Origin: Dromiciops gliroides
Taxonomy: Eukaryota; Chordata; Mammalia; Microbiotheria; Microbiotheriidae
Length of the DNA: 64,000 nucleotides
Direction: 5' to 3'
Assembly: GCF_019393635.1 (NCBI RefSeq)
Contig: NC_057863.1
Location: 644,649,306 to 644,713,305 of the forward strand
Shown here: positions 32,055-43,200 of the stretch, piece after piece
Layout: every line of letters starts with the position of its first letter
Numbering within the stretch: position 1 is the stretch's first letter
Notes under the pieces: model-generated
The model's input: only the letters and a program-made list of their open reading frames with translations
Databases searched by the model: none
What the model was told of the DNA's origin: nothing
Position numbers and translations under genes: made by a program

Positions 32055-32520
32055 TCTATCCTTCATTTTTAAAGAGGACCAAGGATGTCATAGGATGATG
32101 TCTTGACTCATGGATGAATTGGACTAAAGTGAGACAGAGTTGCACATAGTCATCAGCCTCACTCTTTTTCCAGAGTCATTTCATTCCAACAGCTAGACAA
32201 AAGTCAAGATGACTAGAATGAGGGGCAGTGGATAAAGCACCGGCCCTGGATTCAGGAGGACCTGAGTTCAAATCCAACCTCAGACACTTGACACTTACTA
32301 GCTGTGTGACCCTGGGCAAGTCACTTAACCCTCATTGCCCCACAAAAAAAAAAAAAAAAAAGATGACTAGGATGTAGATGATCTTGTTGTCTTTAATTAG
32401 TCTGACCAAGCTCTAAGCACTCCATAGCGCCGGTTCTCATCTGCCCATTCCACTAGGGGAAATCTTCATGTGCTGGGCATAGACACTCCCCTAACTCACC
32501 TATGGGTTTGAGGCTCTTCC
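32055..32520 (-). mobile_element. RTE-tailed nonautonomous repeat, reverse copy
   Basis: tccttcatttttaaagaggac, gatgatgtcttgactcatgg, aagtgagacagagttgcac and gtcatcagcctcac align with the complement of 8786-9103. Split by a SINE; the right part (to about 32520) is less certain. Confidence 0.6.
32206..32375 (+). mobile_element. WSINE1-like SINE, 5' shortened
   Basis: SINE 32222-32361, starting at ggggcagtggataaagc. aagatgactag(a/g)atg flanks it. Confidence 0.9.
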
Positions 32521-32652
32521 GTTATCCTAGTTTAAAAACCTTTCTAGTTTTAAAGCCTGTCTGCCAAGGAATATGTGACTGCTTGTGCATACCACAGCTT
32601 CTTAGAGCCATAGGTGAGAGTTGGGTGAAAAATGAACACCAAAGGTGAATGA

Positions 32653-32810
32653 GGGGGCAGCTAGGTGGCGCAGTGGATAGAATGGCACCGGCCCTGGATT
32701 CAGAAGGACCTGAGTTCGAATCTGGCATCAGACACTTAACACTTACTAGTTGTGTGACCCTGGGCAAGTAAGTCATTTAACCCCAATTGCCTCACCAAAA
32801 AAAAAAAAAA
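32653..32810 (+). mobile_element. WSINE1-like SINE with small duplications
   Basis: tagaatggcaccgg and caagtaagtcattt each carry a few extra bases. Confidence 0.9.
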
Positions 32811-33296
32811 AGGTAGATGAGTAGCCCTGAAAAGGGTTCAGCAGCTCTCACACCAAAGGTACTAGTCCTCCTGGAACACCCCATACCCCCCCCCCAAAAA
32901 AGCAAGGCTAACTGAGAAATGAAAAACCATTGGAAGGCTAACAGAACAGAAAATAAAACCTAAGCCTCTCCTCAAAGCAGAGAAGCTGGGTATTACAAGC
33001 ATGAAATGTATTATATATAGTTAGATGTGGTCAATATCCCAGAAGTATTGCTTAATTCCATTCTTTCTCAGCAGAAAAGGTTCAGTGTGGAGGAAGGTGG
33101 GGGCAGGGTTGATTTTTCCCCCATCCCAGAAATGATTAATATAAGGACAAAATGAATAAATAAAATATATCTTTAAATTTAAAAACTATATTTTTAAAAG
33201 AAGCTTGGATGATGGGAACCTTGGAGGCAAGTGACCACAGCACCATCCTAAAATGTTGGTTAGAGGAGAGGAATAAATTTCAAGGGGTTCATAAAA
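32811..33296. other. Unrecognised sequence
   Basis: Nothing recognised. A/T-rich at 33130-33200. Confidence 0.4.
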
Positions 33297-33470
33297 AGGA
33301 TAGGTAGGCGGGGCAGCTAGGTAGCACAGCGGATAAAGCACCGGCCCTGGATTCAGGAGTACCTGAGTTCAAATCCAACCTCAGACACTTGACACTTACT
33401 AGCTGTGTGACCCTGGGCAAGTCACGTAACCCCCATTGCCAGGCAAAAACAAAAATAGGATGGGTAGGGT
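33297..33470 (+). mobile_element. WSINE1-like SINE
   Basis: SINE 33311-33456; ataggat(a/g)ggtagg on both sides. Confidence 0.92.
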
Positions 33471-33571
33471 TTAATGGCCAAAAATTCTAGAAGGGACATT
33501 GACTTGAGAGATTCGAAGATCTCAAGAAGGAAATGCTAACAATACCCACAAAAACAATTTCAATAAGGAGT

Positions 33572-33929
33572 CAGTCCATCAACTAACATTTATTAAGCAC
33601 TTACTATATGGAGAAGGTGGGAGATAGATGGATGGGGAAACACTCTAAAAAGATTCTACCAGGAAAGCAAAAGCCAATGAAATAGAATGAAAACATATGC
33701 TTAGCAAGATCCCGTAAGAAATTTCTTAGAGGAAAAAGCCCAGAAAGACTTAGATTGGGGCTGAGTGCTGGTGACTCTGTTAGGGTCTGTTAGACTGTTT
33801 GAGAGCTTAGAGGAAGTTCACAGAAATGATTGGGAGCACAGCTTGAGGGCATCACTTCTGTTTTCTATTCCAATATCAATCTCCTAAAATGGGAAAATAG
33901 AACATTGAAACCTAAAATACCTTGATGCC
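33572..33929. other. L2 fragment and unrecognised sequence
   Basis: 33572-33613 is a reversed L2 end (catttattaagcacttacta). The rest may be the 5' side of the following L3 LINE. Confidence 0.45.
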
Positions 33930-34430
33930 TTTCATGCGATCAGTTCACCAAGGTGAGCTACACCTCAGAAAACTGAAAGGAGTGGCACATGGGATTGCTG
34001 AGCTGCTACAGGTGACCTTTGAGAGATCATTGAGAAAGGGAGAAAGGCCACAGTACTGGGAAGAGTCAATGCTCAGAATGGTCAAAATTTTTCAAAAAAG
34101 GGAAGGGGTTGGATTCTGCAAATTGTGGGCTGGTAAGTTTCACTTGAACTCCTACTGGAAAAAAAATGCTAGAATCTATTATTAGAAAGATGGTTTATGA
34201 GGATTTAGAAAGGGAAGTAGTAATGACAAAGCCAGAATGGCCTCATTTAGAAGAAGTCATACCCCCCCAAAAAAACCATTCCTTTTTTTTTGACAAGGCT
34301 ACTAGATTTGGAGAGCAAGGGAATATTGTAGACTCTAGACAGACTGTAGGCTGCATAGGTATGATGAAAGCTAGCGGTTGTATAGTGTTTTAAGATTGAC
34401 AAAGCACTTGACATACTATTCTCAACGAAG

Positions 34431-35038
34431 CATTTTGATATGAATTTGGGACTATTAAAGTTCAAACTGGTCAACCAGCTAAAGGACAAACACACCTTGA
34501 GAAGTAAGAGAGATAAGCCCATTAAGCATGGCTGCTGGCGCCAGGGTACAGTGATAACTCCAGAAGTCAGCACCACCACCTCACTCAAGTTTTCCCCCAC
34601 GCCCAAAGGGAACTTTCCATGGTCAGATGGTGATCACCCCATCTACAATCTATAAAAGCTTTTGCCTTTTTTCTGTTCGAGGAGATAGATATCTCAGAGA
34701 ATCATGTCTCTGAACCATCCCCCCTCCAGAGAAGTCAAAGACCTCTCTTGTTTCCTTTCTCTAGCACCTAAATAAAAAATTATTTTATTCTAATTGGATT
34801 TGTGTGTGAAAGGGTGTAATTCTTAATGTTTTTATTTTATTTTTGAGGCAATTGGGGTTAAGTGACTTGCCCAGGGTCACACAGCTAGTTAAGTGTTAAG
34901 TGTCTGAGGCCGGATTTGAACTCAGGTCCTCCTGACTCCAGGGCAGGTGCTCTATCCACTGCGCCACCTAGGTGCCCCAGAGGGTGTAATTCTTTAAAGA
35001 GGAATACCTAAGGACCCCCACCACCAAGTGACACATTT
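34431..35038 (+). mobile_element. Solo LTR (family 2) inside the L3 LINE
   Basis: LTR 34436-35033 with 5 bp duplication cattt (34431-34435, 35034-35038). Retains ctataaaagc near 34650 and aataaaaa near 34771. ERV-type; diverged from the 24094 and 16583 copies. Confidence 0.8.
34811..34994 (-). mobile_element. WSINE1-like SINE inside the family 2 LTR
   Basis: agggtgtaattctt at 34811-34824 and 34981-34994. Confidence 0.94.
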
Positions 35039-35410
35039 GATAAATATTGTGCTTTTTTTTTTCATGCTATCTTTGTGCATAAGATGGAGAGATGGGTGCT
35101 AGATGCTCTTACCCTTAGAAGGATTCGGACGTGGTTGAATGTCGGGATCCAAAGACCAGGCATTAATAAATCAATGTTAACTTAGAGAGTTGGTGTCTAG
35201 GGGAGATCCCGAGGGATCTGTCTTTGGTTGAAGGTCACTTGATATTTGTATCAGCTATTTGGATGAAAGCATAGGCCTGTCAAATATACAGAGGACTAAT
35301 ACCACAGAGGTAGCTAACTTGTTAAATGGAAGGGTCGGGATCCAGAAACTTCTCAGCAGGCTTGAAAGATGAGCTGAGGGGCCAGTGGACTGAATCTAAT
35401 AAAAGGCCAT

Positions 35411-35500
35411 TTATCCAATCCGACAACGATTTATTCATTGCCTCTTTTATGCCAGACACCAAGCCAGGTGCTGGGGACATAGTTATGGAAAAAAATAATA
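35411..35500 (-). mobile_element. L2 3' end
   Basis: gatttattcattgcctctttt, atgccagacaccaagccagg and gctggggacatag. Confidence 0.7.
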
Positions 35501-35587
35501 ATAACCATATAATAGCTTTTTGTTATTTTTACATGTAAACAGATTGATATATGCTTTATCATTTCAATCAGAGGGAACAAACAGGAG

Positions 35588-35752
35588 AAAAGTAGATGGA
35601 TTGTGGATAGAGCACCTGCCCTGGAGTCAGGATTACCTGAGTTCAAATCCGGCCTCAGACACTTAACACTTACTAGCTGTGTGACCCTGGGCAAGTCACT
35701 TAACCCCAATTGCCTCACTAAAAAGAAAAAGAAAAAAAAAGTAGATGGATTG
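35588..35752 (+). mobile_element. WSINE1-like SINE, 5' truncated, 16 bp target duplication
   Basis: aaaagtagatggattg at 35588-35603 and 35737-35752. The body begins at tggatagagcacc. Confidence 0.94.
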
Positions 35753-35945
35753 ACAGTCCCCTTTATCAGTTCTATCTTTTGAAGAAAGAAATTATCCTTA
35801 AAGCAGATGTAACAATGGGGGCAGAGGGGAAGTCAATTGACCATTATCTTCTCCCCTGGTTAAGGTATTAGGCCAGAGTATTTTGTGAGTTATTTTAAGT
35901 GGGCTGGGGTGGAGTGATTGATTGTTCGACTTGGCCAGCCCCAAC

Positions 35946-36131
35946 AAGAATGCATCAATTGCAGGGGCAGCTAGGTGGTGAAGTGGATAGAGCACAGGCC
36001 CTGGAGGCAGGAGTACCTGAGTTCAAATCCGGCCTCAGACACTTAACACTTACTAGCTGTGTGACCCTGGACAAGTCACTTAACCTCAACTGCCTCACTT
36101 AAAAAAAAAAAAAAAAGAATGCATTAATTGC
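35946..36131 (+). mobile_element. WSINE1-like SINE with 17 bp target duplication
   Basis: aagaatgcat(c/t)aattgc at 35946-35962 and 36115-36131. Confidence 0.95.
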
Positions 36132-36689
36132 TCTGTTTTTGGCAGAGCCCAGATACTTGAATCTACCCCACCCCACCCCGTCATTATTGTACTGTGCATT
36201 TTTGCCAGGTTTGTGTTGTGTTTTTCAAATTTATCTAATTCCTCCCTCTGTCCAGGTGGTCTATACTATAATCTCATGACAATATCGTTTCTGTTCCCCC
36301 TTTCACTGATCCTCACCCAAATGTTTTCTATTATGCTTCCCTTACCCCCACCCTGGATTTCCTCATGTAAGGAACCTATTACACCCCTCAGAAAGCTTTG
36401 GGGAAGAGCCTGTCTGATTAGGCAAAGATTCTCCCTGCACTCTATAGGTTGCTCCTAAACTCCGAATCAACATCTGGACAACAAGCATTCTTCATCCACT
36501 TGATTTTTCCTGTGTGATTGGTTAGGCCACACCCTTTTGAACGGTTGTAGATAACTTCTGGGATGCTCTACATTGTTCCAGGACAGCTAACTCTACAGAT
36601 GACAATCCATAGGAAATCTCTGTTCAACTTGGACTCTGCCCTGCAGAGGAAAAATGAAACCCCAACTTCATAATCTAATAAGCATAATA
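36132..36689. other. Unrecognised sequence
   Basis: Nothing recognised; an 81-codon open frame has no family features. Confidence 0.4.
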
Positions 36690-37350
36690 ATGCTTTTCTT
36701 TTTTAAAAAAATTATTATTTTACATTCTTTTCTTTTTTAATGAAAATTCTCTCCCTCCTTCCCACTCACTGAGAAGGCAAGCATTATGATATCAATTACA
36801 CATGCAAAACATATTTCCTAAAAGATAGTTCCAAAGGACTCATGATGGAAAAGACTCCAGATCCAGGAAAAAAAAAGAGAACTGTGGAATATGGATGCAG
36901 ATTGAACCATGCTATTTCTTTTGGTTTGGGTGCTGTTGTTTTTCTTTTTTGAGGTTTTTCCTTTTTGCTCTGATTCTTCTCTTATATGATTAATGCAGAA
37001 ATATGTTTAATGTTATTGTAGATATAGAACCTAAATCTGATTACTTGCTATCTTGGGGAGAGGGGGAAGGGAGGGAAGGGAGGGAGAAAAATTTGAAACT
37101 AGAAATCTTATAAAAACAAATATTGAAAACTATCTCTACATGTAACTGGAAAATAATAAAATACTTTTATAATTAAAAAAAACATATTTCCATGTTGCCA
37201 AAAAAGACAAAAAAATAAAGCGAGAATATTATACTTCAATTTGCACTCAAAATTTATCAGTTCTCTCTCTGAAGATGGATAGCATTTTTTCATTATAAAT
37301 CCTTTGGAACTGTCTTGGATCATTGTACCAATCAGAGTAGCCAAGTCATA
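36690..37350 (-). mobile_element. L1 3' UTR of the second subtype, split by another L1
   Basis: gagaaggcaagcattatgat, catgcaaaacatatttcc | atgttgccaaaaaagac, cagttctctctctgaagatgg and ctttggaactgtcttggatc. Confidence 0.8.
36807..37191 (+). mobile_element. L1 3' UTR of the first subtype, nested
   Basis: Element about 36820-37178, flanked by aaaacatatttcc. Opposite orientation to its host L1. Confidence 0.88.
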
Positions 37351-37759
37351 ACAATGCTTTTCTAAGGCTAACTCTATAACTCCATGAAAGGCTATTTATA
37401 TAAACCCCTGACACGGTTCACTCTTTTATGTATTGCCTATGTTAATGATTAAGAGGGTTGTCAAGGCTATCTCATTATATCTTTCAAGCAGTCTTGAATG
37501 AGTTTAATACATGCAAAGGAATTACCTTGTTGGAAGAGAAACTATTTTGCTCTGATCATTAAATTTTTTTTTGAATAATCAACAAACCCTAAACACATTG
37601 GAACCTCAAATTCTCTGTATCTTCCAGTCAATTTTGTGATGGTAAAGATGTGGTCCGCTGTGCAACATCAGTTGTGAAGGCCTGTTTCCCAGTGATATGT
37701 TCAGATGGGATGCCTTCCAAACAAAGGTATATGATTCTCATTTGTTTAAAGTTATTTAA
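37351..37759. other. Unrecognised sequence
   Basis: Nothing recognised with confidence. Confidence 0.4.
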
Positions 37760-37965
37760 GTAATAATTCCTAGTACTTTAAGGTTTGAAAAAAACTTTAC
37801 ATATTATTTTATTTGATCCTCAAAACAACCCTGGAAATCCCCTTATTGCAAAAGAGAAAACTAAATCAGAGGTGAAGTGACTTGTCCAGGGTTACACAGC
37901 TGGTGTCTGAGGATGCATTAGAACTTCCTGACTCCAAAGTTTACCACCCCTCCTAGCTACCTTTG
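37760..37965 (-). mobile_element. MIR
   Basis: taaggtttgaaaaaaacttt, tttgatcctcaaaacaaccc, aagtgacttgtccagggtta, cacagctggtgtctgagg. Confidence 0.7.
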
Positions 37966-38177
37966 GAAAAGTAGGCATATGAGTTAACTTTTCACTTTTA
38001 CTTGGGTCCCCCCCACACACACACATTAATGTCTGGTGTTTTTTCCATACTTTTGGTATCTTCCTCTCCTTTAGCTACTATGAAGCCTTCATAATCACAT
38101 CCCCTCCAGGACACACCTCCCCAGGTATACTTGGTCTAATTCAGTCACTTATGGACTATTCTATTGTTAGGCTCTTA

Positions 38178-38351
38178 CAGTCATTAACTCTTTGGGGGTG
38201 GGGGGGGGCAATGAGGGTTAAGTGACTTGCCCAGGGTCACACAGCTAGTAAGTGTCAAGTGTCTGAGGTTGGATTTGAACTCAGGTACTCCTGAATCCAG
38301 GGCCGTGCTTTATCCACTGCGCCACTTAGCCGCCCCCAGTCATTAACTCTT
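38178..38351 (-). mobile_element. WSINE1-like SINE with 15 bp target duplication
   Basis: cagtcattaactctt at 38178-38192 and 38337-38351. The poly-T end is now a G run. Confidence 0.95.
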
Positions 38352-38859
38352 ATAGGCCTGAGAGCTTTCCTCAAGCTTATAAGTGACCTTAGGTAAATCA
38401 CTCCCCCTCTCCAGCAAATTGTTCCAGGGCTTGCTTGCCCTGGCTGTTGAAACAGGTATTTTAAGTCAGACAGAAATCTCCAAAACTGAGTTGGAGGGAC
38501 TTTTAAGAGTCACTTTAAGCAGGGATCTTTCTGTGCACTTCCCACGAACTTCCTCATCTCCCAAAGGTGATTCAAAGACAGGTGGGTGTCTCCTGGGATT
38601 ATAAGACAAAAGTCCTACAGCTTTCTCTGTTCCTGTTTTCAAGATTTGGGCGGAAAAGAGAAGTATTTACTGTATGGGGAGGGGGGGGAATTTCGGAGGG
38701 CAGAAGGGTGGGGGTCTACCAGGTTCTAGGGTGGGAGTGAAGCTCTCAGGTGTTTTTATATCCCCCAAAGCTCTCCAAGTCCACAGAGTCTCTTCTTGGG
38801 GGAAATTAGGTCACTGAAGAGCGAGTCTGTCCCATCTCCATTCACACACCCCCTAAACA
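38352..38859. other. Unrecognised sequence
   Basis: No named repeat or coding signal recognised between the SINE and the (AC)n tract upstream of CYP2S1. Confidence 0.4.
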
Positions 38860-38863
38860 CACA

Positions 38864-38898
<35 letters not shown>
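38860..38898 (+). repeat. (AC)n microsatellite
   Basis: About 17 ac units with one interruption. Confidence 0.95.
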
Positions 38899-39004
38899 CC
38901 CTTAGGGGTAGTGAGAAAATAAGGGTTGCTATCTGACAGTTTTCTACGGAGTCAAAGGAGACATCAGGCTATGCCCCCAGATCACGGGATCATGGCTTTA
39001 GTTC

Positions 39005-39145
39005 AGGAAGGCATAGAGTTCAGCCCACTCATACATGAGGCAGATGAGGTATAAACAGGTTAAATGACTTGCTCAAGGTCACACAGGGAGCAGACAAAGA
39101 AAGCATTTATTAAACACTTACTATGCGCCAGGCATTAGGAAGATT
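39005..39145 (-). mobile_element. MIR followed by an L2 3' end
   Basis: gcagatgaggtataaacagg, gacttgctcaaggtcacacag; then agcatttattaaacacttac, tatgcgccaggcattagg. Confidence 0.7.
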
Positions 39146-39514
39146 GTAAGAAGCGGGGCCAAAATTGAACCAGGTGGCCTCTGTGTGAACTTGGCCGTCA
39201 GCTTTAAGCCTCCCCGGTCTAGGACTCAGTTTCTCCCTCTGTACATTGACTGGATTGGATTTTTAAAATCTCCAAATCCCAGCAGTGAAATGATATTCCA
39301 GCAGCCACCCTCCAGAACAGGGGAATGGAATTTGAGGCCCAATAGCTTGCAGGTAAGGGGCGGGCCCCCTAGGGCGGGGGTGACAGGGGTTCAAAGTCCT
39401 TATGCTCACGTGGCCTCTGTTGATAGTCCGGCCAGGCCCTGGTGGGGTGCGGGGGAAAGGTGTCTGGAGGTCACGGTACCACAGAAGCTGCGGAACTGGG
39501 AGGCAAACCGCTCC

Positions 39515-39620
39515 TGGTGCTCATAGGGAAACTGAGGCACAGAGAGGGTCAAGGACTTGCCCAGAGTCCTCCTGTGAGCTGCAGGTAGAGCCGGGCAGGA
39601 ATTCCGGTCCCCCGATTTGC
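39515..39620 (-). mobile_element. MIR at the edge of the CYP2S1 CpG region
   Basis: gggaaactgaggcacagaga and gacttgcccagagtcctcct. Confidence 0.7.
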
Positions 39621-40085
39621 TGCATTAGAGAAACATGGAGAAAAGCAGGTGACGGGCGGGGTGGAGAGCGGAGAGTACCGGCAGCTGCAGCATACAGTGG
39701 CGGCGTCCCACGGTGGCGGCGTCCCGGGGTGGAATGAAATCCGGCGCCGCTGCTGCTGCTGGCGGGGAGCGGGCTAGCTAGGACCGCAGGTCCTCCCGGC
39801 GTCAGGTGTCCGGCCAGCAATCGGGCAGCCAGGAGCCAGCCCGACGGTGGTACCGGCCTGTACCGGCCTGCAAACCCCCTCGGCCTGGCCCAGCCCCGCG
39901 CCCCCACGCATCCTTCCGCGGGACTTCGAGGGTCCTCCGCCCCATTTCCCCGGCGTTCGCCCGGGGTCGGGGAGGGGCCTAATCCCGGTGGCCTCCAGAG
40001 GCGGCGGGCAGGCGGGGCCCCATTGGGGGACGTCTTTATAAGCGTCTCTGCTCCTCTCCCCGCCCTCCCCAGCTCCGAGCTCGGG

Positions 40086-40262
40086 ATGGCGCTGGGCATG
40101 GGGGCTGTCTCCCTCCTCCTCTTCTTCCTCTTGCTGCTCGTCCTCCTCCTGGGGTTCCGGGGCCGCCGCTTCTCTCGCCTTCCCCCGGGGCCGCTGCCGC
40201 TGCCGCTGCTGGGGAATCTGGGCCAGCTGTGGCCGGGGGCCCTGTACCCTGGGCTGCTCCAG
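40086..40262 (+). CDS. CYP2S1: CYP2S1 exon 1 (residues 1-59)
   Basis: The start is the ATG at 40086 in good Kozak context (G at +4, purines before). The frame stays open upstream to an ATG at 40023, but that one lies in the presumed promoter, ahead of the TATA-like box, and adds nothing P450-like. The product starts MALGMG, then a Leu-rich membrane anchor, basic RGRR, and PPGP before PLLGN. The donor CAG|gtgctg is in phase 0. Confidence 0.93.
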
Positions 40263-43200
40263 GTGCTGGGGTTGGGGCCAGAGATACCTGGGAAGTGGGG
40301 TAGAGGGGAGGCTCGGGGGGAAGGGGATTGTAGTACCCCATGGGAAGGTTGGCTGCGCCACCTTGGGAAGGCGCAGTGACCCGGCGGGGAGGGGGTGGGA
40401 GGGACCCCGGGAGAATCGGAATCGGGGAAGAGATCTCCCGAGGCTAGCCCAGCACCTGAGCTCCCCAAAGTGGGCTTAGGAAGCCACGTGGTACACAGTC
40501 TAATGAACTGATTGCAGAGCAGGGATTCTTAACCTGAGCTCCGTCTGGGCATGGATTTCTGCAGATCCCCGAGCTTAAATGGAGAGGGGGAGGGATTACA
40601 CCTTTATTTGGAAGTCCCTCCAAGTGAAGTTTAGCATTTCCTTCAATTATTTAAAAAACGTGATTCCGAGAAGGGGTGAATGAGGTGAAGACCCCCTGCT
40701 CTAGGTTCAAAGGAGCTGAATTCAAATCCCATCCCTGCCGTTTTCTATCTGCGTGATCTTGGACAAATAAATCATTTGGCATCTCCAGACTCAGTTTCCC
40801 CATCTGTAAAATGAGGGCATTGGACCAGTTGCTTTCTGAGGCCCCTTCCAGCTCTAAACTAAGATCTGATGACCCTAAGAGGAGAGAGCTGGAGACCCGG
40901 GAGGGGCAGAATGATGGGGGAGGGGAGGAGTGGATCTGGAGATGGCCATCAATTGAGACTCCAGGTGCGCATGGGGTTGGGGATGTGGGGGATATATCTG
41001 GAGTCCAATCTTGACTGTTGTTTACTGCCTGTGCGCCTCTGAAATCACTCTCTCTACCTTGATAGAATCATACTTCACTCTAGGGCTCTTATCAGCTCTA
41101 GACTTGGGGAAATCTTGAATTTAAAGCTGGGAGGGTTATGATCAGCGAGCTGTGAAGGCCCCAGGAGGAAAGGACTGAGACATTGGGGTGGGCAAGGGGA
41201 GGTAGAGCCAGTTGAACCACGTCGTGAGCAGTAGGAGGATTTTGAGGGGCGGTCCTGGGAGGAGGAATAGACCAGGGAGTTGGATGGGGAGGTGGCAAGA
41301 CCTGAGAGATGGAACAGTGGAAAGAAGGGAGAATGTCACCAAGACCTGGGAATAGGGGTAACCAGGCACCTAGGAGGGAGGAGCTTGGAGATGGGGGAGA
41401 GAGCTGGGCTCTCGGGCCTCCAGTGACTGTTTCTCCCTGCAGCTCAGTGCTAAGTACGGCCCTGTGTTCACTGTGCACCTGGGCTCCCGACCAGTAGTCA
41501 TCCTCAGTGGTTATGAGGCCGTCAAAGAAGCACTGGTGGACCAGGCAGAGGCATTCGCTGGTCGAGGGAAAGTGGCCACACTGGAGAAGACCTTCAATGA
41601 GCATGGTATGGGCTGCCCAAGGCTTAGAAATTGAGAAGTCTCCAGGAAAATATGCTACTTGCAGAATCTTCCATTCTTAGGCCAATGGATCCATGGGAGA
41701 GGGAAACCTTGGGACAACAAAATGAGCCCCTGTTTGAGAGTCAGCACCTTGCTTTGAATCCTGGCTCTTTGTTTGGGGCTTCTGTGTGACTTCAGGCAAA
41801 TCACTTCAGCTCTCAAGGAAAGGAAGGGCCACTCTTCCAGTTCTGAATCATGTGAATTGCCCTGAACTTTGGGATCCTAGAACATCATATACTTGGAGTG
41901 CATAGAATAGTGGACTCTCAAAACCTTGACCTTCACCAGTTTGTAGGTCAACGGGCCTTTTTTAAAAAGGGATTAATATGGGGGCAGCTAGGTGGCGCAG
42001 TGGATAGAGCACCGGCCCTGGATTCAGGAGGACCTGAGTTCAAATCTGGCCTCAGACACTTAACACTTACTAGCTGTGTGACCCTGGGCAAGTCACTTAA
42101 CCCCAGTTGCCTCACTAAAAAAAAAAAAAAAGGATTAATATGTGCTGGGCATCATGCTGAGGCCCTTAAGCTACCAAGAAAGATTCCTGCCCTAAGGATC
42201 CTGGTCTGATGGGAGAGATAACATGTAAATAATTATAGAGATAGGAAGAGGAGATAGAATTCAGTCCCAGAGGGGAAGATGCTTCAAAAGGGGGAGAGGG
42301 AAGGGTGCTGCTTGGCTCTGGACCAGGAAGGTCCTGCAGATGAGATTTGGGCTGTCTTGAAGGAAGCCAGGAACGCTAAGAGTCTGCATGATGAGGGGGC
42401 AGAAAATTCCAGGCACAGGAGGCATCAGGTGAAATAGCAGTCAGGAGATGAAGTATTATGTTCAGGTAACAAGAAGAGGCCAGTGGATCTGCATCATGCA
42501 GTGTGTGGAGGGGAGAAAAAGGCAAGAACCCTGGAAAGGTAGGAAGGGGCCGGCTCTGCAGTCTACACAGAGGACTTCATGTTCGGATCTGGAGGTAATC
42601 AGGTAGCATGGGAAGAATAATATATTGAGGACAGGGTTGACCAGTCCAGTGTTATTACCAGAAGGTAATTGAGCCAGGAAAATCATTGTAGCAGCCGAGT
42701 GGGTGTTATTAAAGCCATAGATGGGTAAAATCTTAGCTGATCAGAGCACAGAGTCTTATATGACAGATGGGGAAACTGAGGACCAGCCTCCGGTCACATA
42801 GAGGAGTCCAAAGGACTTAGATTCCATTAACCTGGGAGGGTTGGGCGGGGGGTGCGGTTCCTAGCCCAACCTTTTCCTTTCCATATCATCTGAGCTTATT
42901 AGACCATCATTTTGGAACTGTATTTTTTTTTTTAAATCTGGGTTCTCAAGAAACACATAGGTAATTTTAAAACCTTGGATAAGATTTTTTTTTTAACCCT
43001 GGCTATTTTTAACATGCATAATTTGAAACCTTGTGTAATCCCACCCAAGAATAGAGAATTAAAAGGGGGAAAAAAACCTAGAACCAATAAATCCTTCAAC
43101 TGAATTTTCCCCTTTCAACCCAAGACCTGCTACGAAAGGGGGAGTGAGTATTCTAAGAAGCCCATTATCTCCCCCCACCCCCACTCCTCCCTTAGAAAAC

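Larger units (their letters stand above)
33930..35410 (+). mobile_element. L3/CR1-type LINE reverse-transcriptase region, split by a solo LTR
   Basis: 33930-34435 carries degenerate RT sequence (ggatttagaaagggaagtag, gacaaggctactagatttgg). 35034-35410 resumes with catttgataaatattgtgc, cataagatggagagatggg, gatcccgagggatctgtc and ggatgaaagcatag. These match the mammalian L3 RT region I recall. Many disruptions. Confidence 0.72.
39330..40340 (+). promoter_or_regulatory. CYP2S1: CYP2S1 CpG-rich promoter region
   Basis: GC-rich and CpG-dense, strongest from 39640 to 40230. Within it: inverted CCAAT (cattgg) at 40021-40026, a TATA-like tttataag at 40035-40042, and a GC-box-like ggcggggc just before them. 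A TATA-driven start would lie near 40065, giving a leader of about 20 nt. A CACGTG E-box (contains the ACGTG hypoxia core) is at 39407-39412, with another in intron 1 at 40485-40490. A GCGTG dioxin-response core is on the minus strand at 39905-39909. Human CYP2S1 is known to be AhR/HIF responsive; use of these sites here is inference. Confidence 0.6.

Noticed and set aside
1-39000. CYP2F/CYP2A-like genes or pseudogenes upstream, as in the human cluster
   Set aside because: No P450 motif (PPGP, WxxxR, ExxR, FxxGxRxCxG) was seen on either strand in this stretch.
40023-40085. Upstream in-frame ATG extending CYP2S1 by 21 residues
   Set aside because: It lies ahead of the TATA-like box; the extension is not P450-like and would bury the membrane anchor.
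39521-40468. 315-codon open frame on the minus strand over CYP2S1 exon 1
   Set aside because: Pro/Arg/Ser-rich composition typical of antisense reading of a GC-rich promoter; no domain and no splice or start support.
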